64,000 bases of DNA from Thermodesulfobacteriales bacterium (GTDB lineage Bacteria; Desulfobacterota; Thermodesulfobacteria; Thermodesulfobacteriales; Thermodesulfatatoraceae). Below, piece after piece: positions 20,455-29,344 of this stretch. The translations under genes were made by a program, and so were the position numbers. Below the pieces are notes generated by a model. It was not told where the DNA came from and made no database searches. It saw only the letters and a list, made by a program, of their open reading frames with translations. The stretch is from contig JALSKZ010000002.1 in the NCBI GenBank assembly GCA_026988575.1, positions 1 through 64,000 on the forward strand, written 5' to 3'. Numbering within the stretch: the stretch's first letter is position 1; each line of letters starts with the position of its first letter.

Positions 20455-22302
20455 TTACTCCACGGTCACGCTCTTAGCGAGATTGCGTGGCTGATCTACG
20501 TCACAGCCCCTAATTACTGCTACTTCATAGGCCAATAGTTGTAAAGGTACGGTATACAAAATAGGGGAAAGCTCCCATTCACATTCGGGAAGCAAAACGG
20601 TATGATTAGCCAATTTTTCTAAAGCTTCGTCTCCTTCGGTGCCAAAGGCCAAGATTTGACCGCGACGAGAACGCACTTCTTCTATATTGCTAATCATTTT
20701 TTCGTATACGTGGTGGTTTCTAGGGGCCAAAACCACTACCGGCATATCTTCGTCGATGAGGGCTATAGGTCCGTGCTTCATTTCCCCTGCTGCGTAACCT
20801 TCGGCGTGAATATAAGATATTTCTTTTAATTTTAAGGCCCCCTCTAAGGCCACGGGAAACAATATATTACGCCCTAAATACAAAAAATGTTGTTTGCGGT
20901 GGTAATCGTAGGCCATATCCTGGATAAGAGGATGAACTGTCTGTAACAGGCCTTCAAGTTGTTGAGGTAATTGAACGAGGCCCCTGATAATACGCCGGGC
21001 CTGATCCTGCCCTAAATGACCCCTTATCTTCCCAAAATAGAGGGTCAACAAAAGCAATGCTGTAAGCTGACTAGTAAAGGCCTTGGTAGAGGCCACCCCA
21101 ATTTCTGGACCAGCATGGGTATAAATTGTCCCATCGGTTTCCCTAGTAAGGGTACTCCCCAACACATTACATATAGCAATAGCCTTGGCCCCTGTCTGAC
21201 GGGCCCGGCGCAAACTGGCCAACGTGTCTGCTGTCTCACCTGACTGGGATATGGGGATGACCAAACTACGCTCATCTAATAAAAAATCTCGGTAACGAAA
21301 TTCAGAGCCCAGGTCTACCTCCACAGGCAATTGGGCCCAACGTTCCAGAAGATACTTGGCTACTAATCCTGCATGATACGAGGTACCGCAGGCCAGGATG
21401 CATATCTTGTTGAGGGCCTTGATCTCCTCGGGAGATAGCTGAATTTCAGGGATATCTACCTCTGCCGTCTCGGGATCTAAACGGCCTCGAAAGGTATTTA
21501 AAATGGCCTGCGGTTGTTCATAGATCTCCTTAAGCATAAAGTGTTTATAACCGGCCTTTTCAGCCATGGAGGCATCCCAATTAACCACCTTGGGCTCTTT
21601 AGTCACCGGAGTCAAATCATCCAAACGAAACAGTTGACATTGTTCTGCCCTAAGGAGGGCTATTTCGCCGTCATCTAGGAACAAAACCTTGTTGGTCCAG
21701 GGCAAAACCGCCGGGATATCCGAGGCGATAAAATTTTCCCCTTCCCCAAGCCCGATGACCAAAGGACTTTGGTTCCGGGCAGCTACTAAAGTCTTGGGGT
21801 CGCGCAACCAAAGAACACCTATAGCATAGGCCCCTTCCACCCTTTTGAGGGCTTGTCCCACGGCCCTTAAAAGATCGTTAGTATGCTTCAGTTCTTCCTC
21901 AATGAGGTGAGGGATCACCTCGGTGTCTGTCTGTGAAGTAAAGACATGGCCTTGGGCTTCTAATTCTTGGCGTAAGGCGTGGTAATTTTCGATAATTCCG
22001 TTGTGCACCACCACCACTTCCCCGGTACAATCCCTATGAGGATGGGCATTGGCCTGGGAAGGTTCTCCATGGGTGGCCCAGCGTGTATGCCCCAAACCAA
22101 TACCTTTAGGCCGTGCTGCATAGCTATCTAGTATTTCTTGTAACTGGATCAACTTTCCCAAGGCCCTAATCACCTCTAGACGACCTTCATTGATGATAGC
22201 TATCCCTGCTGAATCATATCCTCTATATTCAAGACGCCTAAGCCCCTCTAAAAGCACCGGTATAACCGAACGTTTTCCTACATAGCCGACAATTCCACAC
22301 AT
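20455..22302 (-). CDS. glmS: Glutamine:fructose-6-phosphate aminotransferase
   Basis: Makes glucosamine-6-phosphate for peptidoglycan, LPS and exopolysaccharide. 615 residues: N-terminal glutaminase with catalytic Cys2 (MCGIVGYVGKR), two SIS isomerase domains (ACGTSYHAG, SQSGETADTLA) and the conserved C-terminal KSVTVE. The start codon touches the stop of the sugar-transferase gene, so it is translated as part of the exopolysaccharide unit. No glmS ribozyme is visible upstream, because there is no untranslated gap. Confidence 0.97.
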   Translation of the reverse strand: MCGIVGYVGKRSVIPVLLEGLRRLEYRGYDSAGIAIINEGRLEVIRALGKLIQLQEILDSYAARPKGIGLGHTRWATHGEPSQANAHPHRDCTGEVVVVHNGIIENYHALRQELEAQGHVFTSQTDTEVIPHLIEEELKHTNDLLRAVGQALKRVEGAYAIGVLWLRDPKTLVAARNQSPLVIGLGEGENFIASDIPAVLPWTNKVLFLDDGEIALLRAEQCQLFRLDDLTPVTKEPKVVNWDASMAEKAGYKHFMLKEIYEQPQAILNTFRGRLDPETAEVDIPEIQLSPEEIKALNKICILACGTSYHAGLVAKYLLERWAQLPVEVDLGSEFRYRDFLLDERSLVIPISQSGETADTLASLRRARQTGAKAIAICNVLGSTLTRETDGTIYTHAGPEIGVASTKAFTSQLTALLLLTLYFGKIRGHLGQDQARRIIRGLVQLPQQLEGLLQTVHPLIQDMAYDYHRKQHFLYLGRNILFPVALEGALKLKEISYIHAEGYAAGEMKHGPIALIDEDMPVVVLAPRNHHVYEKMISNIEEVRSRRGQILAFGTEGDEALEKLANHTVLLPECEWELSPILYTVPLQLLAYEVAVIRGCDVDQPRNLAKSVTVE

Positions 22303-23717
22303 TAGCGCGCTCCTTCACCAAATAAGACAATTTTTACCGTCTTAAAAATAATATAAAAGTCAAACATAGTAGACATGTATTTGATGTAATAAAGGTCATA
22401 TTTAAGCTTTTCCAAAGCGTCTTTTTCCGAAGCCCCGTAAGGGTAACAAATTTGAGCCCATCCCGTTATGCCGGGCTGCACCGTATGCCTTTGGTCGTAA
22501 AAGGGTATTTTTTGGCGTAATTGCTGAACAAAAACCGGTCTTTCCGGCCGCGGCCCTACAAAGGCCATATCCCCTTTTAGGACGTTCCACATCTGAGGAA
22601 TCTCATCGATACGCAGTTTGCGAATAACTCGACCCACCCGGGTTACCCGAGGATCATTTTTGGTGGCCCACCGGGGACGGTCTTTTTCGGCATCTACTTT
22701 CATAGAACGAAATTTATACAGCCTAAAAACCTTCCCGTCCTTACCCACCCTTTCTTGCACAAAAAGGATCGGCCCTTTGGAGTCTAATTTAATAGCTAGG
22801 GCAACCAAAACTGTAAGTGGTAAGGTTAGAATTAAACCTACAGAGGCCAGCAAAATCCCCAGTACGCGTTTAAAAAAAAGGGTGTGCCAAGATTTACGAA
22901 AACCTTGGTGAAAAATTAGCCAACTGGGTCTTATTTTTTCCACAATTATCTTACCGGTTAAATGCTCGTAAAAGGTTTCCCCCTCGACAATATCCAAGCC
23001 TTGCATACGACAATATAGCAATTCATCTACGGGTAATCCTCCACGACGTTCGTCTAAACATACCACAATTTTATCAATCCCTTTTTCAAAGCATACATCA
23101 TAAATTTTCTCAAAAGAGGTATGGATATCAAAAGGGTGACGAGATAAACTTCTAATACGATCTAATTCTTTTTTATTATTTTGATCATCGCTGGATATAA
23201 TAAAAAGATTAACCCAAAAACCACAGTCGATCTGATTATTAATCTCAAAAAATATTTCTTTAGCTAAGTCACCAAAGCCTAGAATAGCTACTTTTTCATT
23301 AAAAAACCCCTTTTTTAAGAAAAAGAAATAAACAAGTCGCCAAGAAACAGCCAAGAAAATAATCAAAAAGAGAAAAACCATGAAAGACCAAGAACTAATC
23401 ATTAATGAGGGAAAAATAAAATAAATAATACCTATCAGAAAGGTAGCTATACCTATAGCTTCTAATAAACGAAAAAAGATTTCTATTAAATTATCATCAT
23501 TCCGAAAGGAATAGAGGTTAAAATAATATAACCATAATTGCAAGAAAAGGACCAGAAAGACTATTTTGAATAAAAAATCTAAGGAAAATACATAAGCGGG
23601 AATATAGTGATTGTGTAAATAGAAAGCCAAAAATATAGTGATTATTATTAATAAAGTCTCAACCACAAAGAATATAAGTTTTCTAGCTGGATAATAGCGA
23701 TGAAATAACCAGATCAT
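22302..23717 (-). CDS. Polyprenyl-phosphate sugar-1-phosphate transferase (exopolysaccharide initiation)
   Basis: 471 residues. The N-terminal half has 4-5 membrane helices plus a Rossmann-like region. The C-terminal half is the bacterial sugar transferase domain (KRVLGILLASVGL, LYKFRSMKVDAE, KLRIDEIPQMWNVLKGDM, GPRPERPVF). It starts polysaccharide assembly by moving a sugar phosphate to the lipid carrier. The overall layout matches the PEP-CTERM/XrtA-associated EpsB-type transferases. The N-terminal half is AT-rich and the catalytic half is of ordinary composition, with the change near 22950. Overlaps the kinase gene by 4 bp. Confidence 0.9.
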   Translation of the reverse strand: MIWLFHRYYPARKLIFFVVETLLIIITIFLAFYLHNHYIPAYVFSLDFLFKIVFLVLFLQLWLYYFNLYSFRNDDNLIEIFFRLLEAIGIATFLIGIIYFIFPSLMISSWSFMVFLFLIIFLAVSWRLVYFFFLKKGFFNEKVAILGFGDLAKEIFFEINNQIDCGFWVNLFIISSDDQNNKKELDRIRSLSRHPFDIHTSFEKIYDVCFEKGIDKIVVCLDERRGGLPVDELLYCRMQGLDIVEGETFYEHLTGKIIVEKIRPSWLIFHQGFRKSWHTLFFKRVLGILLASVGLILTLPLTVLVALAIKLDSKGPILFVQERVGKDGKVFRLYKFRSMKVDAEKDRPRWATKNDPRVTRVGRVIRKLRIDEIPQMWNVLKGDMAFVGPRPERPVFVQQLRQKIPFYDQRHTVQPGITGWAQICYPYGASEKDALEKLKYDLYYIKYMSTMFDFYIIFKTVKIVLFGEGAR

Positions 23718-24550
23718 GATCCATTTTTTCGGTAATATTTTTTGGAGAGATGATAGTATTTAAATCTAGAAGAAATGATATTTAAAGAAGAAATATTGAA
23801 TCCATTAAAAACCAAACCCAAAATTTTTGATCTACCAATTTTTTCCACGGCATCATTAATACCATCACGATCAGAATAACCATAACGAGCTACCATAAGA
23901 ACACCATCAACCAGACGTGACAAATAGATAGGTTCAGATGCTACTAATACGGGAGAAGAATCAAAAATGACAAAAGATTTAGGAAAGTATTGACGTAACT
24001 GATCCAAAAAAATAACTAATCTTTCAGAAGCAAAAGCATCGCTAGCTTCTTCTATAGTAAATCCTGCTGGTATTAAATATAAATTAGGAAAATTGGTTTT
24101 ATAAATAATATCTTTTATAGAAACCTTTTCTAGAAGGGCATCTGAAATACCTTCGGCAAAAGAACATTCAAGCCAAGTAGAAAAAGAAGGGTTGCGCAAA
24201 TCGCTTTCTACCAATACGGTTGATACACTTCTTGCAAAAGAAAACGCCAAATTTAAAGAAACAAAAGTTTTTCCCTCTCCAGGAATAGCACTAGCTACCA
24301 TAACAAATTTAGAAGGAAGTCCCGTACGGGGATGCAATATATTACTTCTCAGAATCTTAAAATTTTCCGCGACTATACTATCTGGTTTATGATAAACCAT
24401 TATGCGCTGATCTATTTTTGAAATTTCTACATAAGGCAACAAATCGGTATCAATGGCCGGAGCACCATAAATCGCGTTTTTATTATTTTGAGGGGCCTCT
24501 GCCTCTTCTAGAGGTCCTACTCGCCGAAAAAAATTGGTAAGCTTACCCAA
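23714..24550 (-). CDS. Exopolysaccharide tyrosine-kinase-like ATPase (CpsD/BY-kinase type)
   Basis: 278 residues. Walker A ASAIPGEGKT (about 86-95), Walker A' with an unusual Glu as VESDLRNP where VDADLR is typical, and Walker B FVIFDSSPV. The C terminus has a tyrosine cluster (YYHLSKKYY) that could be autophosphorylated. It controls chain length and polymerisation together with the Wzz-like protein, as in XrtA-associated loci. The gene is AT-rich relative to its neighbours and overlaps both flanking genes by 4-8 bp. Confidence 0.85.
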   Translation of the reverse strand: MGKLTNFFRRVGPLEEAEAPQNNKNAIYGAPAIDTDLLPYVEISKIDQRIMVYHKPDSIVAENFKILRSNILHPRTGLPSKFVMVASAIPGEGKTFVSLNLAFSFARSVSTVLVESDLRNPSFSTWLECSFAEGISDALLEKVSIKDIIYKTNFPNLYLIPAGFTIEEASDAFASERLVIFLDQLRQYFPKSFVIFDSSPVLVASEPIYLSRLVDGVLMVARYGYSDRDGINDAVEKIGRSKILGLVFNGFNISSLNIISSRFKYYHLSKKYYRKNGS

Positions 24551-25511
24551 AAAATTCCTCCCCCAAGGGTATTTGATGGCGATAAAACCAGAGTAGTATT
24601 ATAATCGACAAAATTAAAATAATTATTAATAACCATTTTTTTCCAATTTTTGGAGCCAATCGGGTATTAGGCGATCCCTTTAACGGGATATCTTCTAAGA
24701 GATGTTTCACCTCAGGCAGACACTCTTTTACCACGTCTTCGTCAACCACCGCCTGCTCTTTTAAGTAGGCCGTTAGCAAACTGTGGTCGGCCAAAATATT
24801 AATCAACCGCGGGACCCCTTTAGAATAACGATAAATGAGCTCAATGGCCCCTTCCGTAAAAATCTTTGTCTTTGGTGACCCAGCCCTAAGAATCCTGGTG
24901 ATCAAATATTGCGATACATCTTCAGGAGACTCAAAGGGGCCCAAGTGATATTTGTAGGTGATACGTTGTTTTAGGGCGTAAAGCTCTGCACATTCTAGTT
25001 TATTTTCAAGTTCAGGCTGCCCTACCAGGATAATAATGAGTCCCTTTCCCCCCTCTGCTAAATTGGAAATTAGGCGTAATTCCTCCAGCAGCTCCACCGA
25101 AGCCGCCTGACATTCGTCAAAAATTAATACCAAAGTACGACCTTTTTCTACCAGCTTGTGTAATATTTGGCGAAAGGAAAGCAAAAAATGGGCCTTTTTA
25201 TTCGCTTGTGGTATTTTTAGTTCTGCCGCTAATACGGCATAAAACTCTTCCAAAGACAGTCTAGGATTTAAAAAAGGTATGACCAAAATATTGTTCTTCT
25301 TGCGTAAAGAGGCGATAAAATAATTCAAAATCGTTGTCTTACCCACCCCCACGTCGCCGGTGAGCATCAAAAATGGTTTCTGCATAAGAACACAATATGT
25401 AAGGTGGGAAAGGGCCTCCCGATGCTTATCACTCAAATAGAGAAACTTTGGGTCGGGATGGATATCAAACGGGTTCTTTTCTAGACCAAAAAATTTGTAA
25501 TACATGCACAA
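24543..25511 (-). CDS. ExeA-like ATPase of the polysaccharide/XrtA type
   Basis: 322 residues. The N terminus YYKFFGLEKNPFDIHPDPKF is characteristic of the ExeA/PEP-CTERM-locus ATPase group. Walker A is GDVGVGKTT, Walker B LIFDECQA. A single membrane helix lies near the C terminus (about 293-310). Role in secretion or assembly is unproven; members always accompany Wzz- and kinase-like genes in these loci. Start at 25511 (MCM) or 25505 (MYY). Composition is ordinary, unlike the AT-rich kinase gene beside it. Confidence 0.85.
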   Translation of the reverse strand: MCMYYKFFGLEKNPFDIHPDPKFLYLSDKHREALSHLTYCVLMQKPFLMLTGDVGVGKTTILNYFIASLRKKNNILVIPFLNPRLSLEEFYAVLAAELKIPQANKKAHFLLSFRQILHKLVEKGRTLVLIFDECQAASVELLEELRLISNLAEGGKGLIIILVGQPELENKLECAELYALKQRITYKYHLGPFESPEDVSQYLITRILRAGSPKTKIFTEGAIELIYRYSKGVPRLINILADHSLLTAYLKEQAVVDEDVVKECLPEVKHLLEDIPLKGSPNTRLAPKIGKKWLLIIILILSIIILLWFYRHQIPLGEEFFG

Positions 25512-25513
25512 TT

Positions 25514-27064
25514 TTACATCTGGTATCCCTTTAGGACCAGATACATTAGAAAAATATTTGCCGACAAACCTAACATGCTTATCAGAGAGAGCAATCCTGA
25601 TTTAAGTAGAGCACGCCTACGCTCCACAGGTAATACCACTTGCGGGATCGTAGCCAATACTTTAATCCCGGTTGTCTTTTCCAAAACCACCTCATCGTAA
25701 ATACGTCTATCCAGAAAAAATTCTAGGACAAAAGCCATACCCAATCCGGTACCCAAGGCCAAAATGAACCCCATAATAAGTATCTTCTTGGGGTTAGGTT
25801 TTATAGGTACCTGGGGGACCTGCGCCGGATCAATAATCTTAAACTGCTCCCCTTGCTGCCGTCTTTCCAGAGTTTCCGCCATAGCCGCCTGGATCTTTTT
25901 ATCTAAAAGCATTCGATAAGTCTTCATTAAATTATCATAATCTCTACTCATATCCTTAAGTTCCTGTTCACACTTAGGAATATTTTCCAGCCTCTGCTGA
26001 TACATTTGTATCTCAGATTGCACTTTTTTATATGCCTGTGTTACATGTAAAATTTCTTTGTCAATTTCCGCAAGTTGTGCTCTAAATTGTTCTGTAATAG
26101 ACATATTAGTGACTTCTGACTTTTCTTGTTTATTATCATTATTTGTACTCATCTTAGCTAATTCTTTTTTTCTAGCTTCTATCATCTTTTTTAATCTAAT
26201 AACATCTGGGTGCTTTTCTGTGTATTTTAATTTGAGCGCTTCATACATTTGAATCAATTTACCTAAATCTTGTATAGACCCTGTGTCATTATTTTTAGAA
26301 CTGGAAGGCAAAAATGTCCCCATTTGCTTTGCCATTTTCAGCTGTTCTAAAATAGAAACTTTTCTATCTTCTAACATCTGTTTACGCATTTGTAGAGCTT
26401 CACTTTCCTTCTGTAAACGATCAAGAGTAGAAATAATTGACTGTTTTTGTTCAGGCAATTCATTCATATGCTTCATTTTATATTCCTGAATCATAATTTC
26501 TCGCTTACGTAACTCGCCTTCTATACGACGTAGCTCTTCATCTAAGAAGGCAGTAATAGTTTTTGCTTGTTCTTCTCGAAGTTTCATATTTTCTTCTATA
26601 AAAATATTTGCTATCCTATTAACAATTTTTGCACATAATTCTGGATTAGTATATTCAAAGCTTATAACAAAAACGTTTCTTCGCCCCCCTCGAGGTCTAG
26701 ACACATGTATTGCACGACGCATACGTTCCACTACGGATTCCATGGGAAGCTTATCAACTAAAGAGGGATATAAATTATATTCGCGAATTAAAGCTTCTAA
26801 ATTTCTTCTACTCGTAATTTCTTGCCAAATAGCATGTATTAAAGATTCTAGATCTCCAGATACTGTTGATCTAACATAAGCTGAAGGAACCTTTTGAGGG
26901 ACTATGGAAAGGGTTATTTCGGCCCTATAAACTCGTGGCGACCTTAGAATATATATTTCAGCTAAAGCAAATATAGGGATAAACAGAAAAATTATTAACC
27001 ATTTACGCCGCCATAAAAAAGCTAATAATTGATAAATATCTATTTGTTGCTTTTCTTCTACCAT
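25514..27064 (-). CDS. Wzz-type polysaccharide chain-length protein
   Basis: About 516 residues from the ATG at 27064 (MVEEKQQ); a start at 27082 would overlap the upstream gene by 25 bp. An N-terminal Wzz segment with a membrane helix (WLIIFLFIPIFALAEIYIL) is followed by a long periplasmic coiled coil (about residues 160-410) and a second C-terminal helix pair. It is the large form (XrtA-system chain-length determinant) rather than the short O-antigen Wzz. DNA for the N-terminal and coiled-coil part (about 25960-27064) is AT-rich, while the C-terminal part is ordinary. Confidence 0.87.
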   Translation of the reverse strand: MVEEKQQIDIYQLLAFLWRRKWLIIFLFIPIFALAEIYILRSPRVYRAEITLSIVPQKVPSAYVRSTVSGDLESLIHAIWQEITSRRNLEALIREYNLYPSLVDKLPMESVVERMRRAIHVSRPRGGRRNVFVISFEYTNPELCAKIVNRIANIFIEENMKLREEQAKTITAFLDEELRRIEGELRKREIMIQEYKMKHMNELPEQKQSIISTLDRLQKESEALQMRKQMLEDRKVSILEQLKMAKQMGTFLPSSSKNNDTGSIQDLGKLIQMYEALKLKYTEKHPDVIRLKKMIEARKKELAKMSTNNDNKQEKSEVTNMSITEQFRAQLAEIDKEILHVTQAYKKVQSEIQMYQQRLENIPKCEQELKDMSRDYDNLMKTYRMLLDKKIQAAMAETLERRQQGEQFKIIDPAQVPQVPIKPNPKKILIMGFILALGTGLGMAFVLEFFLDRRIYDEVVLEKTTGIKVLATIPQVVLPVERRRALLKSGLLSLISMLGLSANIFLMYLVLKGYQM

Positions 27065-28323
27065 AATGAGCGACCTCGCCAAACATTATAGCGTAAAACC
27101 AAAAATATTGTATTTTCTTCGTAACCTGGGACAAAACTATGCCCAGAAGGAGACTGTTTTCTATAAGAATATTCGGTTGAAAGATACAAATCCTTGAGTA
27201 AAGTTTTTTGGAGATGGGCCGAAAATTGGTATGTATCAGCCATAGAATTTTCGTCAGTAAAATCTTCATGACGATACATACTGGATAAAGAACCAGAAAA
27301 AGTCCGGGTAATTTCCCGTGAAATACTCATATTAATTAAATAATATTTGGTAAAACCTGGATTATATGACTCTCCGTACTCGTAACGATAACCTCCATTA
27401 CCACTAACAGAAAAAACAGAGTGTCTAAATTGTTTAACATAATTTAGACTATAACTAAAACCATTACTGTTCCCACCCTTAGATGCGTCCATTTTACGTT
27501 CATAATAACCAAAAGAAAAACCTATTTGTTGATCTTTTGAATATTGGCAACTATAATTTAATTGCATATTATAGACCCAATAGTCATTAATACCTGGAGC
27601 ATAATTTTGTGTTCTTTCTGCTGAAAAACTTAAAGACAAACTTTTATTATAAGCAACATTATAACTGCCAGTTAGTGCATAACTCCAAGTATTAACTTGG
27701 GGAGTACGTTCCATTTCTCGCTGAGTTGATTGAAAAGATACACCAAAACTATACTTAGAAAACCCCTTAGTAATTCGCATAAATTCATTATATATTCGCG
27801 CATCTTCTATATTAGGATCTTTATTTTGTAAATAATTAATACTAGAACCAATAGACAACACGGAATTACGCGCAAAATTGTAGTCGATATTAGAACCAAC
27901 ATTAAGCCGATAATAGGTCTCTCGTCTACCGATACGTTCTCTAAAAACATCTTGATTTCTTTCAATAGATTCCTCACTAAAATTATAAGAACTAGAAATA
28001 TTAAAACCAAGCTTGCGAGAAAGTCTACGACTATAAGAAAAATTCAAAAAATGCCTATTTGTATTGTTATCTGGAAAACGCCAATATTGAGCTCGCTCAA
28101 AATTATATGAAAATTGCAAAGATCTTAATTTCGTCATATTATTAGCGTTAAAAATAAAACCAAACAAACTTAACCAATCGTCTACCTTATCAGAAGAAGT
28201 AAGGTATAAATTATCTGTATATTGTGTAGAGACTGATAAGCTAAGACCATATTCACTATAAGCGTAAACATAAGTACTATAAACAAAGAAACTTAATAAG
28301 AATAAAATTATATACTTTTTCAT
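27058..28323 (-). CDS. Outer-membrane beta-barrel protein of the exopolysaccharide locus
   Basis: 421 residues with an N-terminal signal peptide (FLLSFFVYSTYVYA). Then many alternating hydrophobic/polar strands ending in aromatic residues (YSYSR, SYNFS, GYRYEY, TYQFSAH), and a terminal strand LVLRYNVWRGRSLW. This matches the PEP-CTERM-system-associated outer-membrane family (TIGR03016-like). It may form the export pore or anchor. Very AT-rich. It overlaps the Wza-like gene by 4 bp. Confidence 0.78.
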   Translation of the reverse strand: MKKYIILFLLSFFVYSTYVYAYSEYGLSLSVSTQYTDNLYLTSSDKVDDWLSLFGFIFNANNMTKLRSLQFSYNFERAQYWRFPDNNTNRHFLNFSYSRRLSRKLGFNISSSYNFSEESIERNQDVFRERIGRRETYYRLNVGSNIDYNFARNSVLSIGSSINYLQNKDPNIEDARIYNEFMRITKGFSKYSFGVSFQSTQREMERTPQVNTWSYALTGSYNVAYNKSLSLSFSAERTQNYAPGINDYWVYNMQLNYSCQYSKDQQIGFSFGYYERKMDASKGGNSNGFSYSLNYVKQFRHSVFSVSGNGGYRYEYGESYNPGFTKYYLINMSISREITRTFSGSLSSMYRHEDFTDENSMADTYQFSAHLQKTLLKDLYLSTEYSYRKQSPSGHSFVPGYEENTIFLVLRYNVWRGRSLW

Positions 28324-28991
28324 GGGACAAGTATAATATCATCTGGTTTTAAAAAGAAATCATTAATGTTTTTACCTTTTGCCGCATCCTCATAATTAAA
28401 ATAAAGTATTTTGTGCCCTTTAGGAGTAAAACGGAAAACCATTATGTGGTCTTTTTTGGCCCATTCAGTAAAACCCCCAGCTATAGCCAAGGCCTGCAAA
28501 ATAGTTACTGGTTTATCCATAGCATATTGTCCTGGCTTTGCTATTTCTCCAATCATATAGTATCGCTTACTAGCCAGGCTTTTTACTATTACTGTAACCT
28601 CGGGGCTATCAATATAATTAGCAAATTCTTTTTCTAATTTTGATTTTAATTGTATAGGAGTCAAACCAGCAGCCATTACATCATCTATTAAAGGAAGGGT
28701 AATACGACCGTCTGGACGTACAGTTACCTCCCTAGAAATATCCGGTTCTTTCCAGACTATAATTTCTAAAACATCGCTGGGACCTATTAAATATTTTTTA
28801 AAAAGGTTTATTTGTTCCTGTTTGGCCTTCTTTTTTAAGATGCTCGATTGGTTATCTTCATAAACTGGTATCTCTTCACTTTCTGGAATACTACTTTTAT
28901 CGATGGTAAAGGCGAAGACAAAACTTTTGAATACAAAAAAGGCCAATAGAAGGGTTATAAATATAAAATTTTTGCTAAATATTCCCCTCAT
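28320..28991 (-). CDS. Wza-type polysaccharide export protein
   Basis: 223 residues with an N-terminal hydrophobic segment but no clear lipobox. The Poly_export domain IGPSDVLEIIVWKEPDISREV is followed by VRPDGRITLPLIDD and a SLBB-like YYMIGEIAKPGQYAM. It forms the periplasmic/outer-membrane polysaccharide conduit. It overlaps the HNH gene by 17 bp and the barrel-protein gene by 4 bp. Confidence 0.88.
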   Translation of the reverse strand: MRGIFSKNFIFITLLLAFFVFKSFVFAFTIDKSSIPESEEIPVYEDNQSSILKKKAKQEQINLFKKYLIGPSDVLEIIVWKEPDISREVTVRPDGRITLPLIDDVMAAGLTPIQLKSKLEKEFANYIDSPEVTVIVKSLASKRYYMIGEIAKPGQYAMDKPVTILQALAIAGGFTEWAKKDHIMVFRFTPKGHKILYFNYEDAAKGKNINDFFLKPDDIILVP

Positions 28992-29301
28992 TTTCTCCCC
29001 CTAACGACTTATTTCTCAACTTGGCCAAATATTCTTCCCATTCCCAAGGCAATAGGTTTTTCTTCTTGATATTACACTCTTTACAGGCAGGGACCAAATT
29101 TTCCCGAACACTTTGTCCCCCTCTAGAAAGGGGTATTACGTGGTCCATAGTCAGCTCAGAAGGTGATACCTTTCGCCCGCAATAGTAACAACGGCCTTGG
29201 GCACATTTTCGGCGCCACCACCTGGTCCGACGCAATTTGCGGGCCTTTTCCTTTTCGGCCCTCAAAAATTCTTCTGGTAAAATTATTTCTCTAGTGGTCA
29301 T
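28975..29301 (-). CDS. HNH endonuclease-family protein
   Basis: 108 residues. The HNH core is MDHVIPLSRGG ... NLVPACKECN, flanked by zinc-binding pairs CYYCGRK and CKEC. The Lys/Arg-rich N terminus suggests nucleic-acid binding. It is the first gene of the leftward exopolysaccharide unit and overlaps the export gene by 17 bp, an odd partner for polysaccharide genes. No methylase or prophage gene is beside it. The opposite start region overlaps the upstream part of the mqnE frame. Function unknown. Confidence 0.85.
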   Translation of the reverse strand: MTTREIILPEEFLRAEKEKARKLRRTRWWRRKCAQGRCYYCGRKVSPSELTMDHVIPLSRGGQSVRENLVPACKECNIKKKNLLPWEWEEYLAKLRNKSLGGENEGNI

Positions 29302-29344
29302 AGACCCTTGCCACTTATTAAACTATCTGATACGCCTTATAGCA

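Noticed and set aside
29237-29344. 36-residue N-terminal extension of mqnE
   Set aside because: It overlaps the HNH gene antisense and does not look like MqnE; the ATG at 29345 gives the normal N terminus.
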